Part shown: piece by piece, positions 52,380 through 59,585 of the stretch
Position numbering within the stretch: the stretch's first letter is position 1
How the letters are laid out: each line of letters opens with the position of its first letter
Source: JAIVJZ01 sp036386515
GTDB lineage: Bacteria; Acidobacteriota; Blastocatellia; Pyrinomonadales; Pyrinomonadaceae
Length of the DNA stretch: 64,000 bases
Direction of reading: 5' to 3'
Assembly (NCBI GenBank): GCA_036386515.1
Contig: DASVVO010000048.1
Location: forward strand, 1-64,000
Program-made: the position numbers and the translations under genes
Notes under the pieces: model-generated
Told to the model about the DNA's origin: nothing
The model's input: only the letters and a program-made list of their open reading frames with translations
Database searches by the model: none

Positions 52380-54272
52380 TCAGACCAACTCTTCCATCTC
52401 CTCGAAGGGCGTGATGTCGGGAATGGACTCTGCCGGGCTGAAACCGCCGCCGTCAACCGGCGTGTACTCTTCGGCTGTCTTCGGCGGGACGACCTGCTGG
52501 TGCGCCGCGCGGCGCTGGCGCGAGCGCCGCGCCTTGCGCGTTTCTTTCACGGCCTCCTCCTCCTGCCGCCTCATCCGCTCGTAAGCGTCGAAGATCAACT
52601 GCTCGTTGACACTCTCGACGCCCTCCTTCTCAAGCAGCCGCCTGACCTCGCGCAACTCCCAGATGCTCATCGGTGGGCGCGAAGTGTCTCGGTACGGGAT
52701 GGCGTAGTACAGCTTCACCTCCGGGTCGTAGAAATAAATCTGGCTGATGTTGCGTGGGTCGCGCTTGAAGATGAACTGCCGCTTGTTCTTCTGGTTATCA
52801 GGGTCTTTAGCGTTGATGTAGCGGCGTAGCACGTCGTGATAGTAGTGAATCTCCTCGATCACGACGCCATAACCCTGGATGGTGCGCTCGATGTAGGGCA
52901 TGAAGTCCATGCGCAGGCGATCCTCGTCTGTGATGCGGGCTGGTAGTCCGGTGCCCGGCTTGTCGGACGTGCCGAAGATGCCTTCCTCGTACTTCCTGAC
53001 GGGACTCATCTTCAGGCTGCTGTGGATGCGCTGGTGATAGACCTCGACGATGAAGGTGGCGAGCCACTTCTCGAACTCCGAGAGGGTCATCGCAGCTCCC
53101 TTTTCGGAGTCATATTCACCGCGCTCCTTGGGGTTGGAATGGGTCGTGCCCGGCAGTTCATGAATCTCTCGGAGGAACGTGCCGAGCAGTCGCTCGATGT
53201 GGCCGCCCCAGTGCGGCGTGGCGACCGGCCTCCACTGGAGGTCAATGCCGTGCTCCTCGCAGGCGCGCTTGAGCATGTTGCCGCGGAAGACTTTGGCGTT
53301 GTCGGCGTGAATAACCTTCGGGACGCCCCAGCACGGCCACGGAGTTGTGATGTCGTACTTCGCCAGCCACTTCTCTTTCGGCAGGATGGCGTGCGCTATG
53401 CACAGCCCCACGCTCATAGCGTCGGGCGGGTCGAAGGAAATGTAGAAGCCGACGACCATGCGGCTGAACACATCTATGGCCAGCGCGATCCACGGACGGC
53501 CGACGGGGCGGCGGTAGATGTCGTCTACTAGAATGATGTCGAGTAGGGTGTGGTCGATTTGTATGACGGCAAGCGGCCAATCTGCGCCCGGGAAGTGGCT
53601 GAGTACGGGCGCGAACTTCTCGCGCGCGGCCTTCGCGCCTGAGCGCGCCTTGAGCTTGCGCTCCTCGGAGAGCGCCGCGATTCGCTTACGCACGGTGTTG
53701 GAGTGAGGCGGCTCCAACCCGGCATTCTTGCAGCGCCGCTCAACCTCTTTGCACGTCTTGCCGACGGAGCGCTTCTGCTTCTTCAGGTAGAAATCTTCGA
53801 TTGTGGCGTTGAGTATTTTTTCCACCTCGGGGGTGAGTCGGCTCTGTCCGCGCCCGCCGTCACGGTGGGTCGGTAGGAGCGCCGAGACACGCTCAGCCTG
53901 CTCGTATAACTTGATCCAACGATAGAGCGTCACGACGTGAATGTTAGCCTTGCCTGCGACTTCGGCGACCATCTGCTTCGTCCGACGCGGAAGTGAGAGG
54001 AGCGGGCGGATGATGGAGAACCGGCGCTGCGCCTCCTGCCAGTCTTCGTCAGGGACGAGAATGAGTTCCGTGTCGCCGCGCTCTTCTTGGTAGTCTCCGA
54101 ACGGCCCGGTGCTCGGCGGCAGCGTCAGGTCTTTAATGGCGAGACGTTCAGTCGCGCCCGTCACCTCGTCCTTGGCTAAGACGTTCTCCAAGTCGAGCAG
54201 GTGAGTGATGAGCCAGCGGCGGTTCTCGTACCCGACTATGGCTCCGGGGATGATGATGATCCAGTCGCTCAT
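52380..54272 (-). CDS. tnsB: TnsB transposase (DDE integrase family)
   Basis: A 630-residue transposase that cuts and joins the 3' ends. An N-terminal HTH region (NIHVVTLYRWIKLYEQ) precedes the rve catalytic core with Asp240 (VIQIDHTL), Asp324 (IHADNAKVF) and Glu360 (GGHIERLLGT), spaced as D-x35-E. The C-terminal Mu-type beta-barrel has PRNISQIYFYDPEVKLYYAIPY in pieces. Start 54272 (MSDWIII) overlaps the tnsA1 stop by ATGA, so the two are translationally coupled. Order from the right end is tnsA2-tnsA1-tnsB. Confidence 0.95.
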   Translation of the reverse strand: MSDWIIIIPGAIVGYENRRWLITHLLDLENVLAKDEVTGATERLAIKDLTLPPSTGPFGDYQEERGDTELILVPDEDWQEAQRRFSIIRPLLSLPRRTKQMVAEVAGKANIHVVTLYRWIKLYEQAERVSALLPTHRDGGRGQSRLTPEVEKILNATIEDFYLKKQKRSVGKTCKEVERRCKNAGLEPPHSNTVRKRIAALSEERKLKARSGAKAAREKFAPVLSHFPGADWPLAVIQIDHTLLDIILVDDIYRRPVGRPWIALAIDVFSRMVVGFYISFDPPDAMSVGLCIAHAILPKEKWLAKYDITTPWPCWGVPKVIHADNAKVFRGNMLKRACEEHGIDLQWRPVATPHWGGHIERLLGTFLREIHELPGTTHSNPKERGEYDSEKGAAMTLSEFEKWLATFIVEVYHQRIHSSLKMSPVRKYEEGIFGTSDKPGTGLPARITDEDRLRMDFMPYIERTIQGYGVVIEEIHYYHDVLRRYINAKDPDNQKNKRQFIFKRDPRNISQIYFYDPEVKLYYAIPYRDTSRPPMSIWELREVRRLLEKEGVESVNEQLIFDAYERMRRQEEEAVKETRKARRSRQRRAAHQQVVPPKTAEEYTPVDGGGFSPAESIPDITPFEEMEELV

Positions 54273-54961
54273 GGCGGCGGCAAAACTCCTTTTCGTTCCG
54301 GTGAGCCGGCAATCCTGATGCGCGTTCGCATCGTGAGCGGCCGACTCAGGTCTGCGGTGATGTGCCCGTCGGCGAGCAAGCGCCACAGCATCGGGAGCAG
54401 TTCTGCGCGCCTCATCCGGTCGTGGTAAACGGCCGCAAGCATGCCTTCAGGGTCGGCTTCTTCCATCTCCCTGAGCGTGTCGAGCAGCATGGCCGTGTCT
54501 TCTTGATTAGTTTCGATTCTGCGGTAAGGGCGCAGGAACTTGGCATTTTCTAGGTAGGGCGTGCGGACTTCGCGCTCGGTGACGATCTTGAAACGCCACC
54601 CTTGCCCGCGGGCGTGGGCGCGGCCAGCACGAATTTTCGGCTTGTACTCTTTCCAATTGGCGAATAGGTCTTCGCGGTACTTGACTTCGCATAGCAGGGG
54701 CCGGGCGTCAGCCGACGCGGCAAGGTCGTCGTGGTAATAGACAAGCACGTCCGGCGTGTATGTGCGACGGCGGCCTGTGGCATCTACGTACTTGATGCGG
54801 ACTGGCTGCTCTTCGTAACGGGCGACGGCGGGATCGAAATCGAGGAGCAGGAGGAAGTCGCGCTCAAGCGATGACTCAAAGCCGATCATCCGGTCATTCT
54901 TCCGGCTGGCGACCAGCCCGGTCATGCTGCGGCGATTCGTAGGTATCTTCCTGACCGGCAT
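54269..54961 (-). CDS. tnsA: TnsA endonuclease, catalytically intact copy
   Basis: A 230-residue TnsA that nicks the 5' ends so the element moves by cut and paste. The N-terminal restriction-like domain has ESSLERDFLLLLDFDP (Glu33), TYTPDVLV (Asp71) and LLCEVKYRED (Glu92, Lys94). The C-terminal TnsA domain includes FKIVTEREVRTPYLENAKFLRPYRR in parts. It overlaps tnsB by four bases and lies six bases after the inactive-looking paralogue. Length is a little below Tn7 TnsA (273). Confidence 0.93.
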   Translation of the reverse strand: MPVRKIPTNRRSMTGLVASRKNDRMIGFESSLERDFLLLLDFDPAVARYEEQPVRIKYVDATGRRRTYTPDVLVYYHDDLAASADARPLLCEVKYREDLFANWKEYKPKIRAGRAHARGQGWRFKIVTEREVRTPYLENAKFLRPYRRIETNQEDTAMLLDTLREMEEADPEGMLAAVYHDRMRRAELLPMLWRLLADGHITADLSRPLTMRTRIRIAGSPERKGVLPPP

Positions 54962-54967
54962 GTGTCC

Positions 54968-55657
54968 TCAATCCTTCGACCAGATGGTGCTTCGCATCGT
55001 CAATGGCTCCGTCAGGTCTGCGCCGATCTGCCAGATGGAGACGAGGTGCCACAGCAGCGCGGTCAACTCCGCCCAGTGCTCCTCACTAGTGGCGCATGCT
55101 GCGAGCAGCGCCTCGGAGTCGGCTTGGCGCAACTCGCGGAGTGTCCTTAGCAGGGGGCGCGAGCCTTCCCAGTCCGTTTCCAGTCTGCAATACGGGAGCA
55201 GTAACATGGCGTTCTCAAGATAGGGCGTCCTGATCTCGCGCTCGGTGAGCAGTTGGTACTGCCACTTCCGCCTGCGGGCGTAGCGATGTGCTGCTCGCAC
55301 ACGAGACTTGAGGGCCGCCCAGTTCTCAAACACGTCCTGACGCGTCATCACGTCGCAGAGAAGCGGACGCATCCGACGTGCGGGTACGATGTCTCTACGA
55401 TAGGTGATGAGAAATTCGGGAGTGAAGGCACTCTTCGCGCCTGTGGGGTCGGTGTACGTGACGCACACCGGCTGACGTTGATAATACTGGACGTTGAGGT
55501 CGAAGTCTAGGATGACGAAGAAGTCGCACATGAGCGCAGCGGAGGCCGGGCTAGCGGCACGGTCGGTTTCCCGTCCGAGTGTTTCCGGGCGGGTGGCACC
55601 GGGATAGATGCGGGTCGCGGTGACGCCGCGATGTATTAAGGGCATGGAACGGCTCAT
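54968..55657 (-). CDS. TnsA paralogue lacking catalytic residues
   Basis: A 229-residue protein clearly homologous to the adjacent TnsA: RPLLCDVMTRQDVFENW against RPLLCEVKYREDLFANW, and LLTEREIRTPYLENAMLLLPY against IVTEREVRTPYLENAKFLRPY. Each active-site residue is changed: Glu33 to Met43, Asp71 to Glu81, Glu92 to Asp102 and Lys94 to Met104. The surrounding fold and the C-terminal TnsC/TnsB-contacting region are kept. It may form a heterodimer with the active TnsA, with one arm structural. It is the gene nearest the right end. Confidence 0.88.
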   Translation of the reverse strand: MSRSMPLIHRGVTATRIYPGATRPETLGRETDRAASPASAALMCDFFVILDFDLNVQYYQRQPVCVTYTDPTGAKSAFTPEFLITYRRDIVPARRMRPLLCDVMTRQDVFENWAALKSRVRAAHRYARRRKWQYQLLTEREIRTPYLENAMLLLPYCRLETDWEGSRPLLRTLRELRQADSEALLAACATSEEHWAELTALLWHLVSIWQIGADLTEPLTMRSTIWSKD

Positions 55658-55674
55658 TTAAGACCTCCAAACTG

Positions 55675-55795
55675 GTTGCATGAACTGTTGTGGGAATGGA
55701 AACTGGTAGCGTGAGGTGTTGTTGTGGGTTGCAGCCGCTTGTGTGAAAAGGGCTGGATTTTGGGCGGGGAGTTGCTTAAACTTTTGGAATTGACA
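55675..55795. repeat. Right-end terminal repeat with four TnsB-type sites
   Basis: Four plus-strand sites start with GTTGC or GTAGC: 55675-55694 (GTTGCATGAACTGTTGTGGG), 55706-55728 (GTAGCGTGAGGTGTTG...), 55728-55745 (GTTGCAGCCGCTTGTGTG) and 55771-55795 (GTTGCTTAAACTTTTGG...ACA). Two or more match the left-end sites read on the other strand. More sites at the tnsA-side end is also the Tn7 pattern. Confidence 0.82.
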
Positions 55796-55834
55796 GATGT
55801 TCCGCCGACAGGAGCGCAAGAGGATGCGGGATAG
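55796..55834 (+). other. Displaced 3' end of the RNA methyltransferase gene
   Basis: After the second GATGT copy the sequence continues in the old reading frame as ...V-PPTGAQEDAG and TAG at 55832-55834. These ten codons were cut off from the gene at 30826-32115 by the transposon and are no longer translated with it. Confidence 0.9.
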
Positions 55835-56026
55835 GACGCTGGCGATGAGATGAAAGTCGTTGAAAATATTTGTTGCCGGAGTAAACTGGCAACTCTTCGC
55901 CGCACCGGAAATCGCCCCGGAGCGGATGTCGGCCGGGAGTCTCGGAAGAGAGCCGGGGATGGTGAGAGCGATAGGCTCAGGGGCATCGCGGCAGGGGTGC
56001 AGGTCGGAAACCTTCGGATGCGCCGG

Positions 56027-56095
56027 TAGAGAACAGAGGCTGAAACCGTTAGAGAGCAGAGGCTGAAACCGCTAGAGAACAGAGGCTGACACAAC
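56027..56095. repeat. Three 23-bp tandem repeats before comEC
   Basis: Three head-to-tail units begin TAGAGAACAGAGGCTGA at 56027, 56050 and 56073. The first two differ at two positions; the last diverges over its final six bases. The array ends exactly at the TTG used as the comEC start. It could bind a regulator or affect translation. Confidence 0.85.
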
Positions 56096-58849
56096 TTGCC
56101 GGACACGACGACGGTTTCTCACAGGCCGTCTTTCAATCCTCACCCGCTCGCGCTGCTGGCGGCCTCATTCGCCGCCGGGATACTGCTCGCGCGCCTGCTC
56201 GCGCCGCCACTTTTTATCTCCCTCTTTGCGAGCGCACTGACGACGCTGCTCGCGCTCCTCGCGTTCAAGCGAAGACGGCCTGGGCTTGCGACCTTGAGCG
56301 TCGTGCTGGCGTTCGTGTCGGTTGGCGTGGCGTTGGCGGGAGTCGAAGGGCGCGACATCGGGGCTGGCCGGGTGCGGCGTCTGTACGAGGAGGGGCGCAT
56401 CGTCTCGGGCGACCCGGTGGAGGTCACCGGACTCATCGAACGCGCGCCGGAGTTTGCGCCGGACGGCTTTTATCTCAGGCTCGGCGTGGAGTGGCTGCGC
56501 GTGCGTGGGGCGGAGCAGGCGGCCGGGGGCGCGGTGGAATTGTTCGCGCCGGTGCGCGATGCGGGCGCGTGGGGCGCGTACGAGGCGTTGGAGTTGCGAC
56601 GCGGGGCGCGTGTGCGCGTGCTCGTCGCGCTCGAACGCGCGGAGGAGTTTCGCAATCCGGGCGGCAGTTCGTTGACGGAATTTTTGGAACGGCGCGGCGT
56701 GGATGCGAGGGGCGCGATCAAGAGTCCGTGGCTCGTGGAAAGACTCGGAGACGAGCGCGTCGCGTTGCCGCTCGTGTGGCTGGAGGCATGGCGCGAGCAG
56801 GTGCGCGTGCGACTGGCGGGACTTTTTTCGGCGGAGACGGCGGGCGTGCTGCAAGCCGCGCTGTTGGGGAATCGCCACGGGTTGTCGCGCGCGAGCGCGG
56901 AGCGTTTTCGCGCGGGCGGCACGTTTCACGTGCTCGTGATCAGCGGCCTCCATATCAGTTTCATCGGCGGCCTCGCGCTGCTCCTGATGCGACGCGTGAC
57001 GGGGCGACGCGCCGTGCAGTTCTTCGTGCCGTGCGTCGTGCTGTGGCTGTATACATTGGCGGTCGGCGCGGAATCGTCGGTGGTGCGCGCGGCATTGATG
57101 TTTACGGTGGTGGCGCTTGCGCCCGTCGTCGGGCGGCGCGGGGCGACTCTGAACGCGCTCGGCGGCGCGGCGTTAGCCCTGCTGGCGTATCGCCCGGCGG
57201 AACTTTTCGACCCGTCGTTTCAACTCACGTTTCTCTCCGTGCTCGGCATCGTCGCGCTCGGCTGGCCGCTCCTCGAACGCTTGCGCGCGGTCGGGAGTTG
57301 GCATCCGACGCGCGCCACGCCGCGCCCGCCCGCGTGCCCGCGCTGGTTTCGCGTGCTCGGCGAGACTTTGTTCTGGAACGAGCGCGCATGGCGGCGGGAG
57401 TTGGAGCGCAACGTCTACAGTTATCGTTTGTTCAAGACGGGTGCGGGCGTCAAGTTGGCTCGTTGGCGCGTGCAGGCGTTGGCGCGCTACGCCTTCGGCG
57501 CGATGGTTGTCTCCGCGAGCGTGCAAGTGCTGCTGCTGCCGTTGTTCGTCGTCTACTTTCATCGCGTGTCGCTCGCGTCGGTGTGGTTGAACATCTTCGT
57601 CGGCGGGTTGATGGCCGCCTCGTCGCTCGGCGCGCTGGCGGCGTTGATCCTCGCGCCGGTCAGCGCGGGCGCGGCGTGGCCGTTCGTCTGGCTGGTGGAG
57701 CGGATGAACTGGCTGATGACGCACAGCGTCGATCCGTTCGCGCGCATGGGCGTGGCTTCGTTCAGGCTGCCGGAATACACGGGACGCGCCGCCGCGATCT
57801 ATGTTTTGTATTACGTGCCGCTCGCCGTCTTGCTCTTTAGTCTGGCGCGCTGGCGTCCTGTGCGAGCGGAGGCGGCTGCGCCCGGAGCGGACGGGCGCGC
57901 CCTTCGTCGTCGCCGTCGCGCGCGGCGGCTCGCCTGGGCGGGCGCGACGCTCTGCCTCTCGCTGCTCGTGCTGCATCCTCTCAGCGAGGGACGACCCGAC
58001 GGGCGGCTGCGCCTCGACCTGCTCGACGTGGGACAGGGCGACGCCGCGCTGTTGACGTTCCCGAACGGCGCGACATTGCTGGTTGACGCGGGCGGACGCG
58101 CGGAGTTCAGGCCGGGCGCGGGCGAGGTGGAAGACGCGACCCCGGCGCGCTTCGAGCGCGACGCGCGCGGCATCGGCGAGGCGGTCGTGGCGGAGTACCT
58201 GTGGTGGCGCGGCCGTGCGCGCGTCGATTACATTCTGGCGACCCACGCGCACGCCGACCACATGAGCGGCTTGAACGACATCGCGCACAACTTCCAAGTG
58301 CGCGCCGCGTTGTTAGGTCGCGCCGGGGCGGGCGCGGCGGAATCCGCGCGCCTGGCGCAAACGCTCCGGGGCGAGCGCGTGCCCGTCGAACTCGTCGGGC
58401 GCGGCGACAAACTCAAGTTCGGGGCGGTCGAGGTTGAAGTGTTGTGGCCGCCGCGCGCGGGCGAAACATCTCAGGCGTTATCGGTGAACAACGATTCGCT
58501 GGTGCTCAGCGTGCGCTACGGCTCGCGCGCCTTCCTCTTGACGGGCGACATCGAACGCGACGCGGAGGCCGCGCTCGTCGCGGCGGGCGACGAACTTCGC
58601 AGCGATGTCGTCAAAGTCGCACACCACGGCAGCCGCACCTCTTCCACGGAATCTTTCGTCGCCGCCGTGCGCCCGTCCGTCGCCGTGGTATCGGTCGGCC
58701 TCGACTCGCCCTTCGGCCATCCCGACAAAAACGTCGTCGCACGCTGGCGCGCGGCCGGGGCGCAGGTTCTCCAGACCGGGCGCAGCGGCACAATCACTAT
58801 CAGCACCGACGGCACGGATTTGAGGGTCGAAACTTTCGTCCGCGAATGA
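56096..58849 (+). CDS. comEC: DNA uptake channel protein ComEC/Rec2
   Basis: A 917-residue inner-membrane protein for natural transformation. The N-terminal helices and DUF4131 OB-fold (about 10-180) are followed by the competence domain with GLSRASAERFRAGGTFHVLVISGLHISFIGG in parts and many helices to about 600. The C-terminal metallo-beta-lactamase domain has LDVGQGDAALLTFPNG, THAHADHMSGL and KVAHHGSRTSS, the last two carrying metal ligands. It starts with TTG; there is no ATG nearby with family support, so the exact start is uncertain. ComEA-like and type IV pilus genes in the same window suggest competence. Confidence 0.93.
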   Translation: MPDTTTVSHRPSFNPHPLALLAASFAAGILLARLLAPPLFISLFASALTTLLALLAFKRRRPGLATLSVVLAFVSVGVALAGVEGRDIGAGRVRRLYEEGRIVSGDPVEVTGLIERAPEFAPDGFYLRLGVEWLRVRGAEQAAGGAVELFAPVRDAGAWGAYEALELRRGARVRVLVALERAEEFRNPGGSSLTEFLERRGVDARGAIKSPWLVERLGDERVALPLVWLEAWREQVRVRLAGLFSAETAGVLQAALLGNRHGLSRASAERFRAGGTFHVLVISGLHISFIGGLALLLMRRVTGRRAVQFFVPCVVLWLYTLAVGAESSVVRAALMFTVVALAPVVGRRGATLNALGGAALALLAYRPAELFDPSFQLTFLSVLGIVALGWPLLERLRAVGSWHPTRATPRPPACPRWFRVLGETLFWNERAWRRELERNVYSYRLFKTGAGVKLARWRVQALARYAFGAMVVSASVQVLLLPLFVVYFHRVSLASVWLNIFVGGLMAASSLGALAALILAPVSAGAAWPFVWLVERMNWLMTHSVDPFARMGVASFRLPEYTGRAAAIYVLYYVPLAVLLFSLARWRPVRAEAAAPGADGRALRRRRRARRLAWAGATLCLSLLVLHPLSEGRPDGRLRLDLLDVGQGDAALLTFPNGATLLVDAGGRAEFRPGAGEVEDATPARFERDARGIGEAVVAEYLWWRGRARVDYILATHAHADHMSGLNDIAHNFQVRAALLGRAGAGAAESARLAQTLRGERVPVELVGRGDKLKFGAVEVEVLWPPRAGETSQALSVNNDSLVLSVRYGSRAFLLTGDIERDAEAALVAAGDELRSDVVKVAHHGSRTSSTESFVAAVRPSVAVVSVGLDSPFGHPDKNVVARWRAAGAQVLQTGRSGTITISTDGTDLRVETFVRE

Positions 58850-58872
58850 CGCGCGGATGAACCGGCGGGACG

Positions 58873-58914
58873 CGGAAGGCGCGAAGGAATCTTTATCAGT
58901 CTTCCGCGCCTTCA
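58873..58914. terminator. Possible terminator hairpin after comEC
   Basis: GGAAGGCGCGAAGG and CTTCCGCGCCTTC form an imperfect GC-rich stem around a T-containing loop. There is no strong T run after it, so termination is plausible but unproven. Confidence 0.4.
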
Positions 58915-59102
58915 CGCCGCCCGTGCGCCTTGCCGCGTCGCGCCGGTAAGACACGGGCAGGGCGGGCGGCGGGGCAGGTGACAGGGAAACCTCGTGCGTG
59001 TAAATTGTTTGAACTATCCGGTGGCGACTGAATGAGCGTCGCGGTGATTCATGCCGGGCGAGATCGGAAGAGTTGCGAATAAATCAACGTGGGGGGCAAG
59101 CA

Positions 59103-59477
59103 ATGCCAGAATCCGGGACGGCGAACGCATCGCCGCTTTATGACGAACGCCCGTGGGGGACGTTTACGGTGCTCGACGAGGGCGAGAACTACAAGGTCAA
59201 GCGCATCGAAGTGTTGCCGGGGAAGCGTCTGAGTTACCAGAAGCACGCGCAACGCGCCGAGCACTGGATGGTGGTGGCGGGCGAGGCCAAAGTGACTCTG
59301 GACGACGAAGAGATCACGGTGTCAACGGGCAACACCATAGACATTCCCATCGAGGCGAAGCATCGCGTCGAAAATCCCGGCACGACGCCGTTGGTCTTCA
59401 TCGAAATCCAGCGCGGCTCCTATCTCGGCGAAGACGACATCGTGCGTTTCAACGACGATTTCGGCCGGGCGGAGTGA
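59103..59477 (+). CDS. Mannose-6-phosphate isomerase type II-like cupin
   Basis: A 124-residue single-domain cupin. It has the pattern of the C-terminal domain of bifunctional mannose-1-phosphate guanylyltransferase/mannose-6-phosphate isomerase: RPWGTFTVLDEGENYKVKRIEV in parts, LPGKRLSYQKHAQRAEHWMVVAGEA and GNTIDIPIEAKHRVENPG, with the metal-binding His and Glu (QKHAQRAEHW). Start 59103 was chosen because family proteins begin near here. A stand-alone isomerase for GDP-mannose supply is the likely role. No nucleotidyltransferase gene is adjacent. Confidence 0.88.
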   Translation: MPESGTANASPLYDERPWGTFTVLDEGENYKVKRIEVLPGKRLSYQKHAQRAEHWMVVAGEAKVTLDDEEITVSTGNTIDIPIEAKHRVENPGTTPLVFIEIQRGSYLGEDDIVRFNDDFGRAE

Positions 59478-59585
59478 GTTTCAGATTTCAGGTTTCAAGT
59501 TTCAGATTTAGAGTTTCAAGTTTCAGGTTTCAAGTTTGAAAGGCTCGAAGCTCAGTCTTGAAACCTGAAACCTGAAACTTGAAAC
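59478..59585. repeat. Intergenic hairpin of TTTCAAG/TTTCAGG words
   Basis: Tandem TTTCAGATTTCAGG/TTTCAAG words on the left and TTGAAACCTGAAACC words on the right fold into a long imperfect hairpin. It is the third copy of the family (others at 6579 and 29926) and abuts the stop of the glycerate kinase gene. Confidence 0.78.

Larger units (their letters stand above)
32058..55795. mobile_element. Complete Tn7-like transposon, 23,738 bp
   Basis: The left terminus begins TGTGAGCTCC and the right terminus, read inward, TGTCAATTCC. Over 25 bases they agree at 16 positions and both finish in GCAAC. Perfect 5-bp GATGT copies flank the element. It encodes TnsA (active), a TnsA paralogue (inactive-looking), TnsB, TnsC, TniQ and a TnsE-like protein, plus a DEDDy exonuclease and cargo. 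Excising it with one GATGT restores the RNA methyltransferase frame to its own stop at 55832. The exact ends, intact transposition genes and unmutated duplication suggest a fairly recent insertion. Confidence 0.95.

Noticed and set aside
32058..55795. CRISPR-associated transposon
   Set aside because: The element has TnsB, TnsC and TniQ, but no Cas gene, no array of regularly spaced direct repeats and no atypical single spacer were seen anywhere in it.
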